In this document: positions 49,601 to 60,700 of the stretch, piece after piece
Layout of the letters: every line of letters starts with the position of its first letter
Position numbering within the stretch: the stretch's first letter is position 1
DNA from: Gerris lacustris
Lineage: Eukaryota; Arthropoda; Insecta; Hemiptera; Gerridae
DNA: 64,000 bases
Direction of reading: 5' to 3'
Assembly (NCBI GenBank): GCA_951217055.1
Contig: OX578278.1
Coordinates: 33,121,105-33,185,104 of the forward strand
Position numbers and translations under genes: made by a program
Notes under the pieces: model-generated
Told to the model about the DNA's origin: nothing
Database searches by the model: none
Seen by the model: only the letters and a program-made list of their open reading frames with translations

Positions 49601-50334
49601 CAAACTTTGGCGTTTTTTAAACTTATCTTGTTTCTTATATCTCAATCAACACAGCATTAGATCATTTTAAGAAAGAGATATAATCTACATTAATTTTATG
49701 AGATCATTGGTGAGAAAAATAACAACCTCTCTGGGGAATGAAAGATAAATTATGACATTAGGAAACTGTTTCAATAGGGCTACCAGTTTGACTCTAACCT
49801 ATCTCTTAATAGCCGATCTCTACAAGCAGATGTAAGACAAATTAATGTAAGCAGGACAGTTTTAAGGTGAAGGTTATTCCATTTGGCTAAGCTGGTCAAC
49901 TTATAAATATTTTGCAATTAACTATTTTTACCATATAAACTCCAAAATGATAATGGTTAAATATTAATAAATTTTCAAAATCCAACCCTAAAGAAAACAA
50001 CAATGAACTGTGTCTAAAGATGGAACATTCACAGTTCATGTTCCCTTTAAAACATAAAAAAATAAGTCACATAATACATAAAATAATAATGTATAAATAT
50101 GATTTTTACTTTAAATTAATTAATAACAAGCAATTTGAACAACATCAATTCAAAACTTTCACATTACTGACTAGGTTTGTGTCATCTTTTAACGGTAGAA
50201 AATTGAGCAATTATGCAGGAAATCATTCACTTTCAATTTAGAAGAGTAGACCTTCCCAACCATTATATTAATTTGCATTCAATCAAAACATTTTTTAAAA
50301 AAAAAGTTTGGGATCTGCTAGACTGTAATCACAT

Positions 50335-50487
50335 AAGCCTAGTTTGCACGGGTCGAGTAGTTTAGTAATTTAGTAACTCGACTCGTTTGGACACTTTGTT
50401 TTACTAAATTTATATTACTTGAAACTATCAAAACTACTCGACCATGGCTACTAATACTAAATTACTCGACCCGTGCAAACTAGGCTT
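50335..50487. mobile_element. 153-bp MITE with 25-bp perfect TIRs
   Basis: AAGCCTAGTTTGCACGGGTC + GAGTA at the left and the exact complement at the right, with inner TTAGTAATTTAGTA-type arms. TAA occurs at both edges, suggesting a Harbinger-like target. Non-coding. Confidence 0.85.
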
Positions 50488-51516
50488 TAAGCAGTTATAA
50501 ATTAATCAAAGTAGAAAAATTAAACAAAAAACAAATATTTTAATGAACTATTTTAAGATCAATTTTATTTCAACTATTGAAGCATTCAGAAAAAAAATAA
50601 TAATAATAATAATAATGCTGACATCTCTAGGAACTGAACCAAGTATGTTCTTTATAATAATTTGTATGTACTTGGAAATAACATTTGCTTAAAGTTTTTT
50701 ATCCCATTATTATTATTATTTATTTAATTCTGATATAATCAACACAAAGGAATCAGCCACTATACATTTCTGGAATTTTAACAAGGTATGTCAGTGTTCA
50801 GACCAATTAGCTGATCCCCATTACTAATAATTTTATCTCCCTTCTTAAAATGTACATTTAAAATTCATGATCATATAATTTAAGATTTGAAAATACTAAA
50901 TTTGAAATTTATTTTTTAATATTAAATAATTAAAAGATTATAAATAAAATTGCAATAATATAGAAAAACACACTTTCATTCTAAACTTGTTAAAATAATA
51001 AAAGGATTAATATAAAATTATTTGTTAGCTGTTTTTTCTTGTTTATTGCTGAGAATGGTAAGAAAATAAAAAAACAAATCAGAGAATTAATAGAATCATT
51101 CATAGATATAAAACACCTGAAAGTATTTTTTAACTTATTTTTAAATGAGTTTGTAATTATCTGAATGATTTCCCTTAACAATTTATTAATTAGCTTTATA
51201 ATTACAATAGCTGAATTAGCAAGATAATTAATTGATAGAGCATTCATCATTTTAGTCTGAATTAGAATTTGAAAAAAAAATAAATAAATAAAACTTTACA
51301 ATTGAATTATTTCTGTCACTAATTATCAGGCAAATAATTAACCAATCAAAATGTTAATAGTGTTGAACTTTTTACACATTGTAATTCAGCAATTATCATT
51401 TTATAAATATCCCTCTGATGAGATGATAAATAACGTTTATAAATTAAACAATTTTATAAATTTAAAAACTAAACAATAAATAATATATATTTTTTTAAAT
51501 AAAAAAAATGTAAATA

Positions 51517-52011
51517 CAGTAGAACCTCATAATAATGGACAGGTAATAAATTAGAATACGCATAATAATTAAGGTTGTTTATTTTTATCAGCTATATTTT
51601 GTATACAGGCTACATTCTGTATGCATTGCATTACGCTTGCTTCAAAGATAGGGCCACATATAGTTTATCCTAAGTGCCTAAAGTACAAAGAATTAAAAAA
51701 TAACTTTCACACTTACTCCGAAATAAGAAGCAAGCAATCAGCTTGCTTGCAGCTTGAAGAAATAAGCAGGACCTTCTGGTTCTAAAAATTAATGCAGTAT
51801 ATAAGTACACATCTTTTTCAATTAAACGTAAATGTTCAAGGATGTTTCTTAGTTGATATGTAATTAAAACTTTTTATAGCTAACTACTGTACTTTCATTG
51901 ATGTACACCCTTTTGAATTAAAATTTGAAAGAAATATTCGTTATAAACCGGACTTTCATTAAAATGGACAACCTTCAGCCCCTGATAGTCCATTATAATG
52001 AGATTCTACTG
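51517..52011. mobile_element. pogo/jerky-like MITE
   Basis: CAGTAGAACCTCATAATAATGG at the left and CCATTATAATGAGATTCTACTG at the right, preceded by TA. 495 bp, non-coding. A small R2-end-like piece (TTACGCTTGCTTCAAAGATA) lies inside near 51630. Confidence 0.75.
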
Positions 52012-52406
52012 TTTATATAAATACCATCTTATATTTAATATCATCAGGCCTACTAAACATGAAAATATAAAATTGAATATCGACTAGCAGCATAATTATA
52101 TTAAATTAATTTATAAATAGTGAGAGCAAATATGAGAGGACAATATAAAATAAATTAGTGTTTTGAAACAAAACTTCAAAGCAGGTAGCTACGATTTAAG
52201 TAATTATAAACTTAATTTTTGAGAAACAAAACACCACACAAGTTTTCTAGCAGAAGGATATATGAAGGACAGTGGCAAATATAGATTCTCAAAGTTTTTA
52301 TTTCTGATCTCAATATAAAAGCTAACATAGCTAAACATCTAAAAAAGTTAACATCTCAACATCAAATGTAATTTCAAGTAAAAAACTAACTTGAAACCAC
52401 AAATAG

Positions 52407-52870
52407 TTGAAGCGAGCTTTTTACATTCAACAAAATATGCATCTTGTTAGTCTGTCAGTAATTTTTACGTGTCCGACGATAAATTGAGTAAAAGTTGACT
52501 GTTTTAGTTGAAATTTGGTATACATGTTTCTTTTAGAGTAAGTTGTTGGACAGCATTATCCATCCTAACATTCACTCACAATGTTCTTATAAACGTGAGC
52601 TTAAAATTCAAAATTGTTATTTTAGGAGGGGAAAAGATTCTAATATCATCTATTCAATAGGACAAACATTTTTTACACATACTTTTTTTAGTAAAACAAA
52701 CAGCCACACAACTAAGAAGTGATAAAAATCGCTAAAACTATTAAAGTAATTTATCAAACTTAGTGATTTTGATCAAACTTTATATAAATTGTCTAAAGTT
52801 TAATTGAATCAGGCATGTAAAATTTCAACTTGATAAAAGCAGAAGTTGTTTGTGTTATTCTTTACCTTTT
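52407..52870 (-). mobile_element. Repeat family R2, copy 2
   Basis: Reverse orientation copy: 'ttgaagcgagc', 'ttacattcaacaaaatatgc', 'gtctgtcagtaa', 'aatttggtatacatgtttctt' and 'taatttatcaaacttag' are complements of the R2 body at 40972-41727. Confidence 0.65.
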
Positions 52871-52935
52871 TAACATATTTTTTTTTCCAGAAAAAGCAGA
52901 GCTAAAAACAGGGAATATAAAATAAAATGATTTTA

Positions 52936-53244
52936 AGGAGTGATTAGACAACCTGTTCCCTGCCACCTGGTTCTGGTTCCGTTCTGGGTTACCTTTACTC
53001 ATATCTCCCCACCACTCGGAAGTGAGTTCCATTTACCCAGTCTGGCCCGGTTCCATCTAGAAAGCCAAATAGGGTCTGTTTAAGAGAGATGATAATTACA
53101 CTGTCGGGTTGCAGGGTGAAGTTTCTACTTTAAGTCGAATTGGATTTTTATCTAACTGCCCAGTCTGGAGTCCCCAGGTTTACATGACTGAGTTATCCTG
53201 AAGGGGTGGCCCTGTCTTATAGAGACCAGGTTGAGTCATCTAAT
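52936..53244. mobile_element. GC-richer inverted-end element
   Basis: GATTAGACAACCTG at the left pairs imperfectly with CAGGTTGAGTCATCTAATC at the right. The body is clearly more GC-rich than its surroundings (CCCAGTCTGGCCCGGTTCC). No coding frame. Weak case for a MITE. Confidence 0.4.
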
Positions 53245-54829
53245 CCCCCCTCTAATCAAATTATCACATTATTTCCATAATAGAATAACAAGGATGGTTT
53301 TAATTTTATTATTCATCACTTATCAGTCTTAACCACGGGAATCATAATTAAAATTACTCCCAAAACTATTCTGAAAGTGTAAAAAAACATTTCATAATAA
53401 AGAAAAAAATAAAAAAAAAAACAGTTATACAATAACTTAAATTAACTTATGATACACATTTTATGTTCTAGATTGAACAGTTGGGTTTATTTCAAAGAAT
53501 ATGGATTTCTTTTAAAATACATCTTTACCACTAGTGAGCATCTTCAGGGGTTATTGTAAGTTGTTATGTTATTGTAAGCTAGGAGGAGCATTGTATTATT
53601 GACTCAGAGCAAACTAAACTCTATATGAATGAGTCGAGAGGTAATTTGGGTATTTTTTCTGATACATTTAGGTACAAGAGAACTAATATAATCCCATATA
53701 ATAACTCTTAATAACAATTAAGGCAGCGATGTCCCAATAATAATTAAATCAAAGAGTGCTAGAATTTATAAAGTAAGTCAATTTTTAATCACATTGGCTC
53801 TCAAACAAAAAATACAAAATAAATCTAGCTCAAGAGAAAGTATATGATAGTTAGGTGGCTTTTTGACATTTTCTTAAATTATTATTATATAGAAAATTAA
53901 TCATTAGAGGTTGATCAAATCCATAAATAAACTTTATTTTTATGTAACCATTTATAGAAAAAAAAGTTTGAATCTATAGAAAATAATTGATAGAATGTAA
54001 CAATAAGTAAAAAAGAAGATAAACAAAATGAACACATTCAATATTTATACAGATATCTTAAAAACAGTCTATGCTGTTTTAAATATATAAAAAAAATTAG
54101 TTGGGTAGTCATGCAGTTTACTATAATTATTATTTTTGTAAACGATGGATGCTTAGGTGTAATTATATTACACCTAACTATCCATCATTTACAAAATTAT
54201 CTCGATTAGAAAGGTGCTAAATTCAACCGCTTTAAAACTTCTATAAAATTATTATTGTGAAGCTACTTATAACCCTTCTAAGAGAAAAATTAAAAAAATA
54301 TATAAATCAGATTATAAAAAGAAACAGATGTATTGATCAGTAAGAAAATAGATGTATGCCTCCACTTTCTCTGTATTCACAATATACTTGTTTTTCTTGT
54401 CAGCATTATGCAATGTTTGTATACTGTGGAAGTGGAGTTATAAGGCAGCAACTCACTACAGGAATAGATGGAATTATCATGCTATTCAGCTGCGTAAAAA
54501 GCAGCATCTTCAGCTACGAGTTTTTGATCCATCACATAACTGGATATCTAAAAGATAAAAATGTACTTTAAAAAAAAGGAAAAACTTTTTAAGTAATTTA
54601 CAAAACAATACAACAAAACTTTGGCTTAATGATCCATTATATAAAATATAGAAATCAAAATATTCTCAAAGCTCTTGGGCAACTTAACAAGGCGAAACTA
54701 ATATAGGTTCCAGGATATTGTGGCATTGAGGGGAATGAGATTGCTGAACCAAGTGTTTCAGATGTACAACAATCTAATATGTAATCTATTAATAGGCATT
54801 TCTACTTCTTACTGGACACTGTAGTCTAA

Positions 54830-55883
54830 GGCCTCTTTCACACGAGGCAACTTAGTTGATTCAACTAGTTGACTGGTTGACTCTCAACTAGTTGACTGCC
54901 CGTGTGAAGACTTTTTCACGCCTATTTCACACAAGGCAACTTAGTTGATTAAACTTCTCTTCCCAATGGGAGGTCAGTAGGATGTTAGGACCCGAGGAAG
55001 CAGGAGTACTTGCTCTTCTGCAAAAATTGTGCGTGAAGTCTCACATAAAAAGAGTTTTGTTGGTATTATGAATAGAAAATTAGTTAGTATAAGGAGGGGA
55101 GGGGGGCACACAAAATATTGATATTTTTTTTTTACAAAATAGCATGAAAAATTAACTAATTTCCACAAGTGTTATATATATATATATGTTTGTAATCTAC
55201 TCTTTATTACCTTTCATTTGATACCCCACTCAAAATTAAAAAAAAAAAAAAAAAAAGTGTGACATGAATTATCCGCCATTTTGAATTTGAACGGCTGATA
55301 ATTTTGAGTTTGCTTTATCTTTCCTGTGTGTGCGTCAAAACGATCTTTAATACTGGAAAGTTCCAAGTATTTATCTCTTTTAATTCAAGTAATTGGAATC
55401 GCATAAGAGTGACAGACAGACAGAGGAATGATACTATAAGGGCTTCTTTTTTTTTTGGTTTTACCAGCGAAACCCTAAAAAGAAGGAAATCTAGTCGAAG
55501 AATGTGGGTTCATCCCTTGTTAGAGAATCGGGAAACGGGCGATTTCTCACAATTATATCAGAAACTACTAAGCCACGAGGATAAATTCTTCAATTTAATT
55601 GGAAGAGAAAGTAGTATCCATATGGAACAAGTGTGCCAGTTGACTCAACTAAGTTGACTTGTGTGAAGGGCCTAATGCCTTGTAGTGTCTTTTTAGTTGA
55701 ATCAACTAGTTAGGATGAGAACGCGAGCGGCACATGTGCCTGGCCTCCTAGTCGCCTGGGCGGACGAGTTGACTCGTGTGAAGGGGTTCGGGCGATTCCT
55801 TAACATTTGCTACCCGGCTACACTCCTTTTCAACCGCCAGTCAACTAGTTGAATCAACTAAGTTGCCTCGTGTGAAAGAGGCC
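54830..55883. mobile_element. PIF/Harbinger transposon, 1054 bp, TAA TSD
   Basis: Left GGCCTCTTTCACACGAGGCA and right TGCCTCGTGTGAAAGAGGCC are perfect inverted repeats, continuing with ACTTAGTTGATTCAACTAG. TAA flanks both ends (54827-54829, 55884-55886). A second, inner pair (CCTATTTCACACAAGGC near 54923 and GTGTGAAGGGCC near 55672) suggests an element nested in a relative. The inside holds a transposase fragment (55484-55612). Confidence 0.88.
55484..55612 (+). pseudogene. Harbinger transposase N-terminal fragment
   Basis: Within a 117-codon frame, residues 61-103 read RKSSRRMWVHPLLENRETGD, then FSQLYQKLLSHEDKFFNLIG. The RRxWVHP...GDF..LY..L..DE.KFF pattern is the conserved start of HARBI1/ALP1-type transposases. 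The frame then runs into the TIR and ends, so the catalytic DDE domain is missing. Confidence 0.8.
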
Positions 55884-56480
55884 TAAATCGACACCTACAC
55901 CTACTTGGTCTAGCTAAAAGCCCAGTGAGCATGCTGTGCGAGAAGATGAAGCTCTTTCTCACCTTATTAGCATATTATCAACTCGCTAGACATGGGAAAT
56001 CTTTAGCTAAGCCATTCTGCCTACTGAAGAACTAAGGTTACTTCCCCTAAGCAAGGAAATCACTCTCTCAGGGTATGTCAGTTTGCTTAGAGGGCTGAGT
56101 ATGAAGGTTTACTAAACTGGGTTTGCACATTGGCACCACATGTGAGGTCTTACTGATTCAGGCTTTATTTTTAAAGTCCCCAGAAAAAAACCTATCAGCA
56201 AGCATTGATTGGAATAGACTAGATTTCCCCTTTCCCATATTTCACACACTTAACGTTGAATTCCTTCTAACTGAGTGGTTTCGTCTAATAAAAAAGTTCT
56301 GCATCAGCAGAGGTTAGGATCAGCTTATAATAACCTTCTTTAAAAACCCACCCAAAATCCAAGTTTAACTTATTTCCAATTACCATTTGAAAACTAAACA
56401 AAAAATTTATACATATCAGTAAATTTTTATATTGTGTTTTATTACTGTAGATTGTGACAGGTGAAAATAATACCTCCATC

Positions 56481-56550
56481 CTAGCTGAGTGGCTAGAGCA
56501 TTTAAGGGTAAAAGATGGGTCCATGGTTCAATACCAGGCAGAAAGTGAAT
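56481..56550 (+). mobile_element. tRNA-like SINE head
   Basis: A-box-like TAGCTGAGTGG (56482-56492) and B box GGTTCAATACC (56525-56535). Too diverged and lacking acceptor pairing for a tRNA gene. Followed by a short body with 'tctctccctcttta'. Confidence 0.55.
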
Positions 56551-56727
56551 GTTTATCTGTCTTTATCTCTCCCTCTTTACTAAAAATGAGTAAACTTCTA
56601 ACATTTCCTTGTTGAGGTTTAATTTAATGTATGCCTAAAGTTAATATTTAAATAGAATTTTAAAATGAAATTTATAAATGCAGTACACTACTATATAATC
56701 TACAAATACTTGAACGTATAACTTTTT

Positions 56728-57125
56728 AACAAATGGTTAATTTGAAAACATAATTCATTAAACAGAAATCCTTTGATATCCATGGGAGTCACATTAACAA
56801 ATGGTTCATTTGAAAACACAATTATTATACAAAAATAATTTGATATCAATGGGAGTTAACATTACACAGTGTTCCGCAGTCAAGGAAACCGAGGGAAACT
56901 GATGGTGAAGTGTTTTTGCCTTTACTCGAATGATTTGCAAAGGAACCTTTTTCCTGGTATGACCCTCGACCCACAAGTTCAAGGCTATTAAAATTCTCTA
57001 CAATCTTGTTTTCGGACATATTTTAGTGGCGATCAGGGATATTTCCATGGCACTTTTGTCATACATATACCATGGATAATCAAAACCGCGGATAAGAAAC
57101 TTGTGGATATCAAGGGATTACTGTA
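56728..57125. mobile_element. pogo/Tigger-like MITE, copy 2, end duplicated
   Basis: The right end GATATCAAGGGATTACTG followed by TA (57125 on) matches the family at 20707. At the left, a block of about 68 bp ('aacaaatggttaatttgaaaacataatt...gatatccatgggagt') is present twice in tandem (56728 and 56796), so the left terminus has been duplicated. Confidence 0.65.
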
Positions 57126-57134
57126 TGTTTTTAA

Positions 57135-57537
57135 GGTCATGGACACCTTCCTGGGGCCCGCTCTTAGACGTCCGTTTTAGAGACTTTTTCGGGGGCATGT
57201 ATCTTTTTTCCTATTCACTTTAAAAAAAAACAATTTTTTCCCTTTTCGCGAGACCTACAAAAAAGGTCCTTTGCATCGGACCGCTGCGGTCGACCGTATT
57301 CGAGTTATGCGGAAAAAACGTTTTTTTCCCCCCCAAAAAACGTTTTTTCCGCATAACTCGAATACAGTCGACCGCAGCGGTCCGACACAAAGGACCTTTT
57401 TTGTAGGTCTCGCGAAAAGGGAAAAAATAGTTTTTTTGTTGTTTTTTTTTATAGTGAATAGGAAAAAATATACACGCCCCTGAAAAAACCCCTAAAACGG
57501 ACGTCTAAGAGCGGGCCCCAGGAAGGTGTCCATGACC
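57135..57537. mobile_element. 403-bp foldback element, 8-bp TSD
   Basis: Almost the whole element is one inverted repeat: GGTCATGGACACCTTCCTGG at the left against its complement at the right, continuing through GACGTCCGTTTTAG, CGCGAGACCTACAAAAAAGG and GACCGCTGCGGTCGAC to a centre of CGTTTTTTCC runs near 57335. Flanked by perfect 8-bp direct repeats GTTTTTAA (57127-57134, 57538-57545). Arms are about 195 bp with few mismatches and small indels. No reading frame of interest. Lies 247 bp beyond the UVRAG stop, in its 3' flank. Confidence 0.92.
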
Positions 57538-57783
57538 GTTTTTAATTACAAAGGCCCTAGTGGTTCCATATTATATAAGCTACCATGGTTATTACCAGGG
57601 TAATTTGGATGGATTCACTTTTACAATCTGTCTTCAGGTTCAAGATGTGAAGGAAACTGGCATTTAATATTTTTCTGTTTCTTGGATACATGAATATTAT
57701 TAACCAAAAAATAATATTTACCACAGATAAAAAGATTTTGTTGTCCTTAGTTGAAGGAGGAATCACGAACAAAAGCAAGGGAG

Positions 57784-60700
57784 CTAGGAAGCAGGAGACT
57801 GATTACTACTTGGTTCCCAAGATTTCAGGTATACCTGAGGATCTGACCCAGGTGACGAAGCCAGTGCCAGACTACTGGGTAACATCTTAGTAACATCACT
57901 TGATCTCGACATCTGAAATAAAGCAAGCAATATAAACCTTAAATAAATAAACACGGTTATTCAACATGTTCCTAAATTCACAATTTGTTTAGTGGGTTAC
58001 AAATTAAAATAAATAAATAAACCAAACAATAAGTAAGAAAAGGAAATAGTAATAAGTAGGGTACTTCTTTAGATTGTTACTCCCCTATGTTTATTTAAAA
58101 TATATATAAGACTTTTACTAAATAACTATTAAGACAAAGGGATGTTTAGTCCAATGTACTTTGGGGCAAAGGAATATCACACTTCTGTTTTTATAAGGGG
58201 AGTAACAGTCTAAAGAAGAACATTCAGTACACCTTCTTTAGATTGTTATTCCCCTCTGTTTTTTTTTATAAGGGGAGTAAAATCTAAAGAAGTGCCATAA
58301 GTAGAAGCTTGTAGTTCTATCCTAAAAATTGTTGATTTATAACAATAAAAATATAGTAATATCAAAAAATATACCTGGGGATCAGATGCAGGAGATGTAA
58401 TTGCTGGTTCACTTCTAAAACTACATTTCTTGTGGTAGATAGAGGTATCAGAAGCCGGCGATGAAGGAATTAAAAGGTTTGAAACTTCAGTACAAGATCT
58501 TGATATCAAAGGGTCAGAGTCATGTGAAGAAATGCTTTCTCCATTACCTGGCCTAACTGGTCTTTCTCGCCTTACTTTTAGTCTCTGCTCCCTAAAACAG
58601 AATTCAAATAAGCATTATATGTAAAAAAAAGTCCTGTAAAGATTTCTCACAGGAGGTTTTAAATAACCCCTAATTAATGCTTAACAGTGATATGGATTGA
58701 AACAACTAGTTTGACAATAATGTGCCAAGGGATCTTTAAATGAAACATACTACTCTGACACTTCATGCTATGGAGGCAATAATCAACAGCCAGCCTGTTG
58801 TTGTTTTTTTTCGGTGCCCCCTTAAAAATGGGTTGACGAGCTATAATCCAAGTAAAAACGGTAACAATACAGGGTTAATAGAAATTATTCATTATTAATA
58901 TGGCCCAGCTGACCCTTCATAATGCTCATCAGCAAGGATTTACAACCTGGTGCTTTCTTTCACAGAGAAAGCTTATTTAAACTTGCAATATTAATTGAAA
59001 GAAGCTAAAAAAAAAAAAAAAAAAAAAAAATTGTTGATAGAAATTGAATAAGCATATTTCTTTAATTATTTGCAGCCTCTATGCTAATGGTGAAACATGT
59101 GTTCTTCTTACAACATATATGCTCATAAGAATATTTACAAAGGCTAAAAGAAAAGTTGATATTCTACGTTCACACTACGAAATTACTACGTTTACACATC
59201 GTTATGAAAGCGGTTCGGATCTGATTTGTTTTTAAAACGATACATGTTCACACAACAAAAAATGCAGGTGATCGAAATATTTGTTTTCGATATCTCATAT
59301 CATAACGGTGACGTCACGAGTAAAACCTTCTTTCTAGTTACCTAATATGTCCACAAATTTTTAAATTTTATTTACAAGTTGTTAAAAGTTTTTACAGGTC
59401 CTTTTTAGTATTAACTTTTGTTTAAAAACGTTTTTGCCGTTTTAAAAAAAGAAACGGAAGTTCACGAAAACAGACAACTAAAAAAGAGGAAAAGAGTAAA
59501 ATAACCTGATATCTCGATCCCCTTCACAACCTGTTCATACGAGCATTTTGAATTCGATCCCCCGTTCTGATCACGTATTTTTGGTGGATCCGTCGTTCTC
59601 CGTTCACAGAGCGTTTTGAACTAGTGGATCGTTTTCAAAACGATGTGTGAACATAGTAAATGTATCACTTTACTACACCAAAACTTAATATGAAATAATT
59701 TATATGAAATTCCATTAAAATAGATACATTAAGTCATAAAATATTGGTGAAAACATTGTTTTCTCTCTTTAAATCGTTTAGATCCAATTTAAAGGATTTA
59801 GGGATCTTTACCACTTCACTGCGGTGTCATTAACAATGACAGCAAAAAATATTTGTCTTATCAAATAAATGAAGTTAAAATCTTTTCTTGTCCTAAAATC
59901 CCAACAAAGTGTTGTGTACAAATGCTTAGGCGGACAACGCTATCAAACAAACTTAGCCTGAGCATTGGTAAGAGGAACATGAATAGCAAATTTTCAACTT
60001 TTACTCAAGTTATCATCAGATAAGTAAAAGTTACTGACAGACAAACAAACAGGGTACAATTTTGTTGAATGCAAGAAAAAAAAAATCAATTATATCTCAT
60101 TGAGTTTAAAAAAATCCCACAGATAAACAAGGGATAAGAAAATTGATTATACAATTCTAAATGCCTTTTTTAAATTAAATTGATATAGATAGATAAATTG
60201 AGAAAGACAATTTTTCACGAGCTTGTTAAGATAGAGTGAATACTGACTGAGGTGCTAGGGTGAGAAGAGGTAGAAGATTGGGTAAAGTTGCCTTCAAGTC
60301 AGTGGTTGTGATTCCACAGACCCATCGAAGCTGAGCTATATTCTTATTTAACAAGTAGACCCCATATTCAAATAAAAGTTTGTCTTTACCTCGATATAAT
60401 GGAAACCTGCCAAAAAAAAAAAAAAAAAAAAAATCAATTTAAATAAACATCCTGTACTAACACACAACAAAATGTAATCTGCACTAAAAACTGCCTAAGC
60501 CACTATTTATCCAAAATGAAGGATGTGTATTAATTACATTTGACATACAATACTATCAACTAAAAAATATTGTTAATAGTTGCTTTAAATTGATGTTTTT
60601 TTAAATGTAAGGATAAATTATGAAAAATTATTGAGAAAACCTTATGAATTCTTTGAGGAAATTCAATAAAATAATTAGGTGTATACCCACCAAATGTTTG

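Larger units (their letters stand above)
54600..56060 (+). mobile_element. LINE RNase H fragment, split by a Harbinger insertion
   Basis: 54600-54826 reads ...KALGQLNKAKLI-stop-VPGYCGIEGNEIAE, the conserved VPGHxGIxGNExAD motif of LINE-encoded RNase H, with TGG mutated to TAG. After the inserted element (54830-55883) the frame resumes at 55887 with NRHLHLLGLAKSPVSMLCEK, matching the downstream LxxLGLxxSPxCRxC.E region. A dead element of an RNase H-bearing clade such as I or Jockey-like. Confidence 0.75.

Noticed and set aside
54352..54571. Two overlapping ~70-codon plus frames
   Set aside because: No motif; just upstream of the LINE RNase H piece and not in frame with it.
56285..56524. 79-codon minus frame ending LILTSADAELFY
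   Set aside because: Crosses an AT-rich stretch and a SINE head; no family recognised and no splice partner found for UVRAG.
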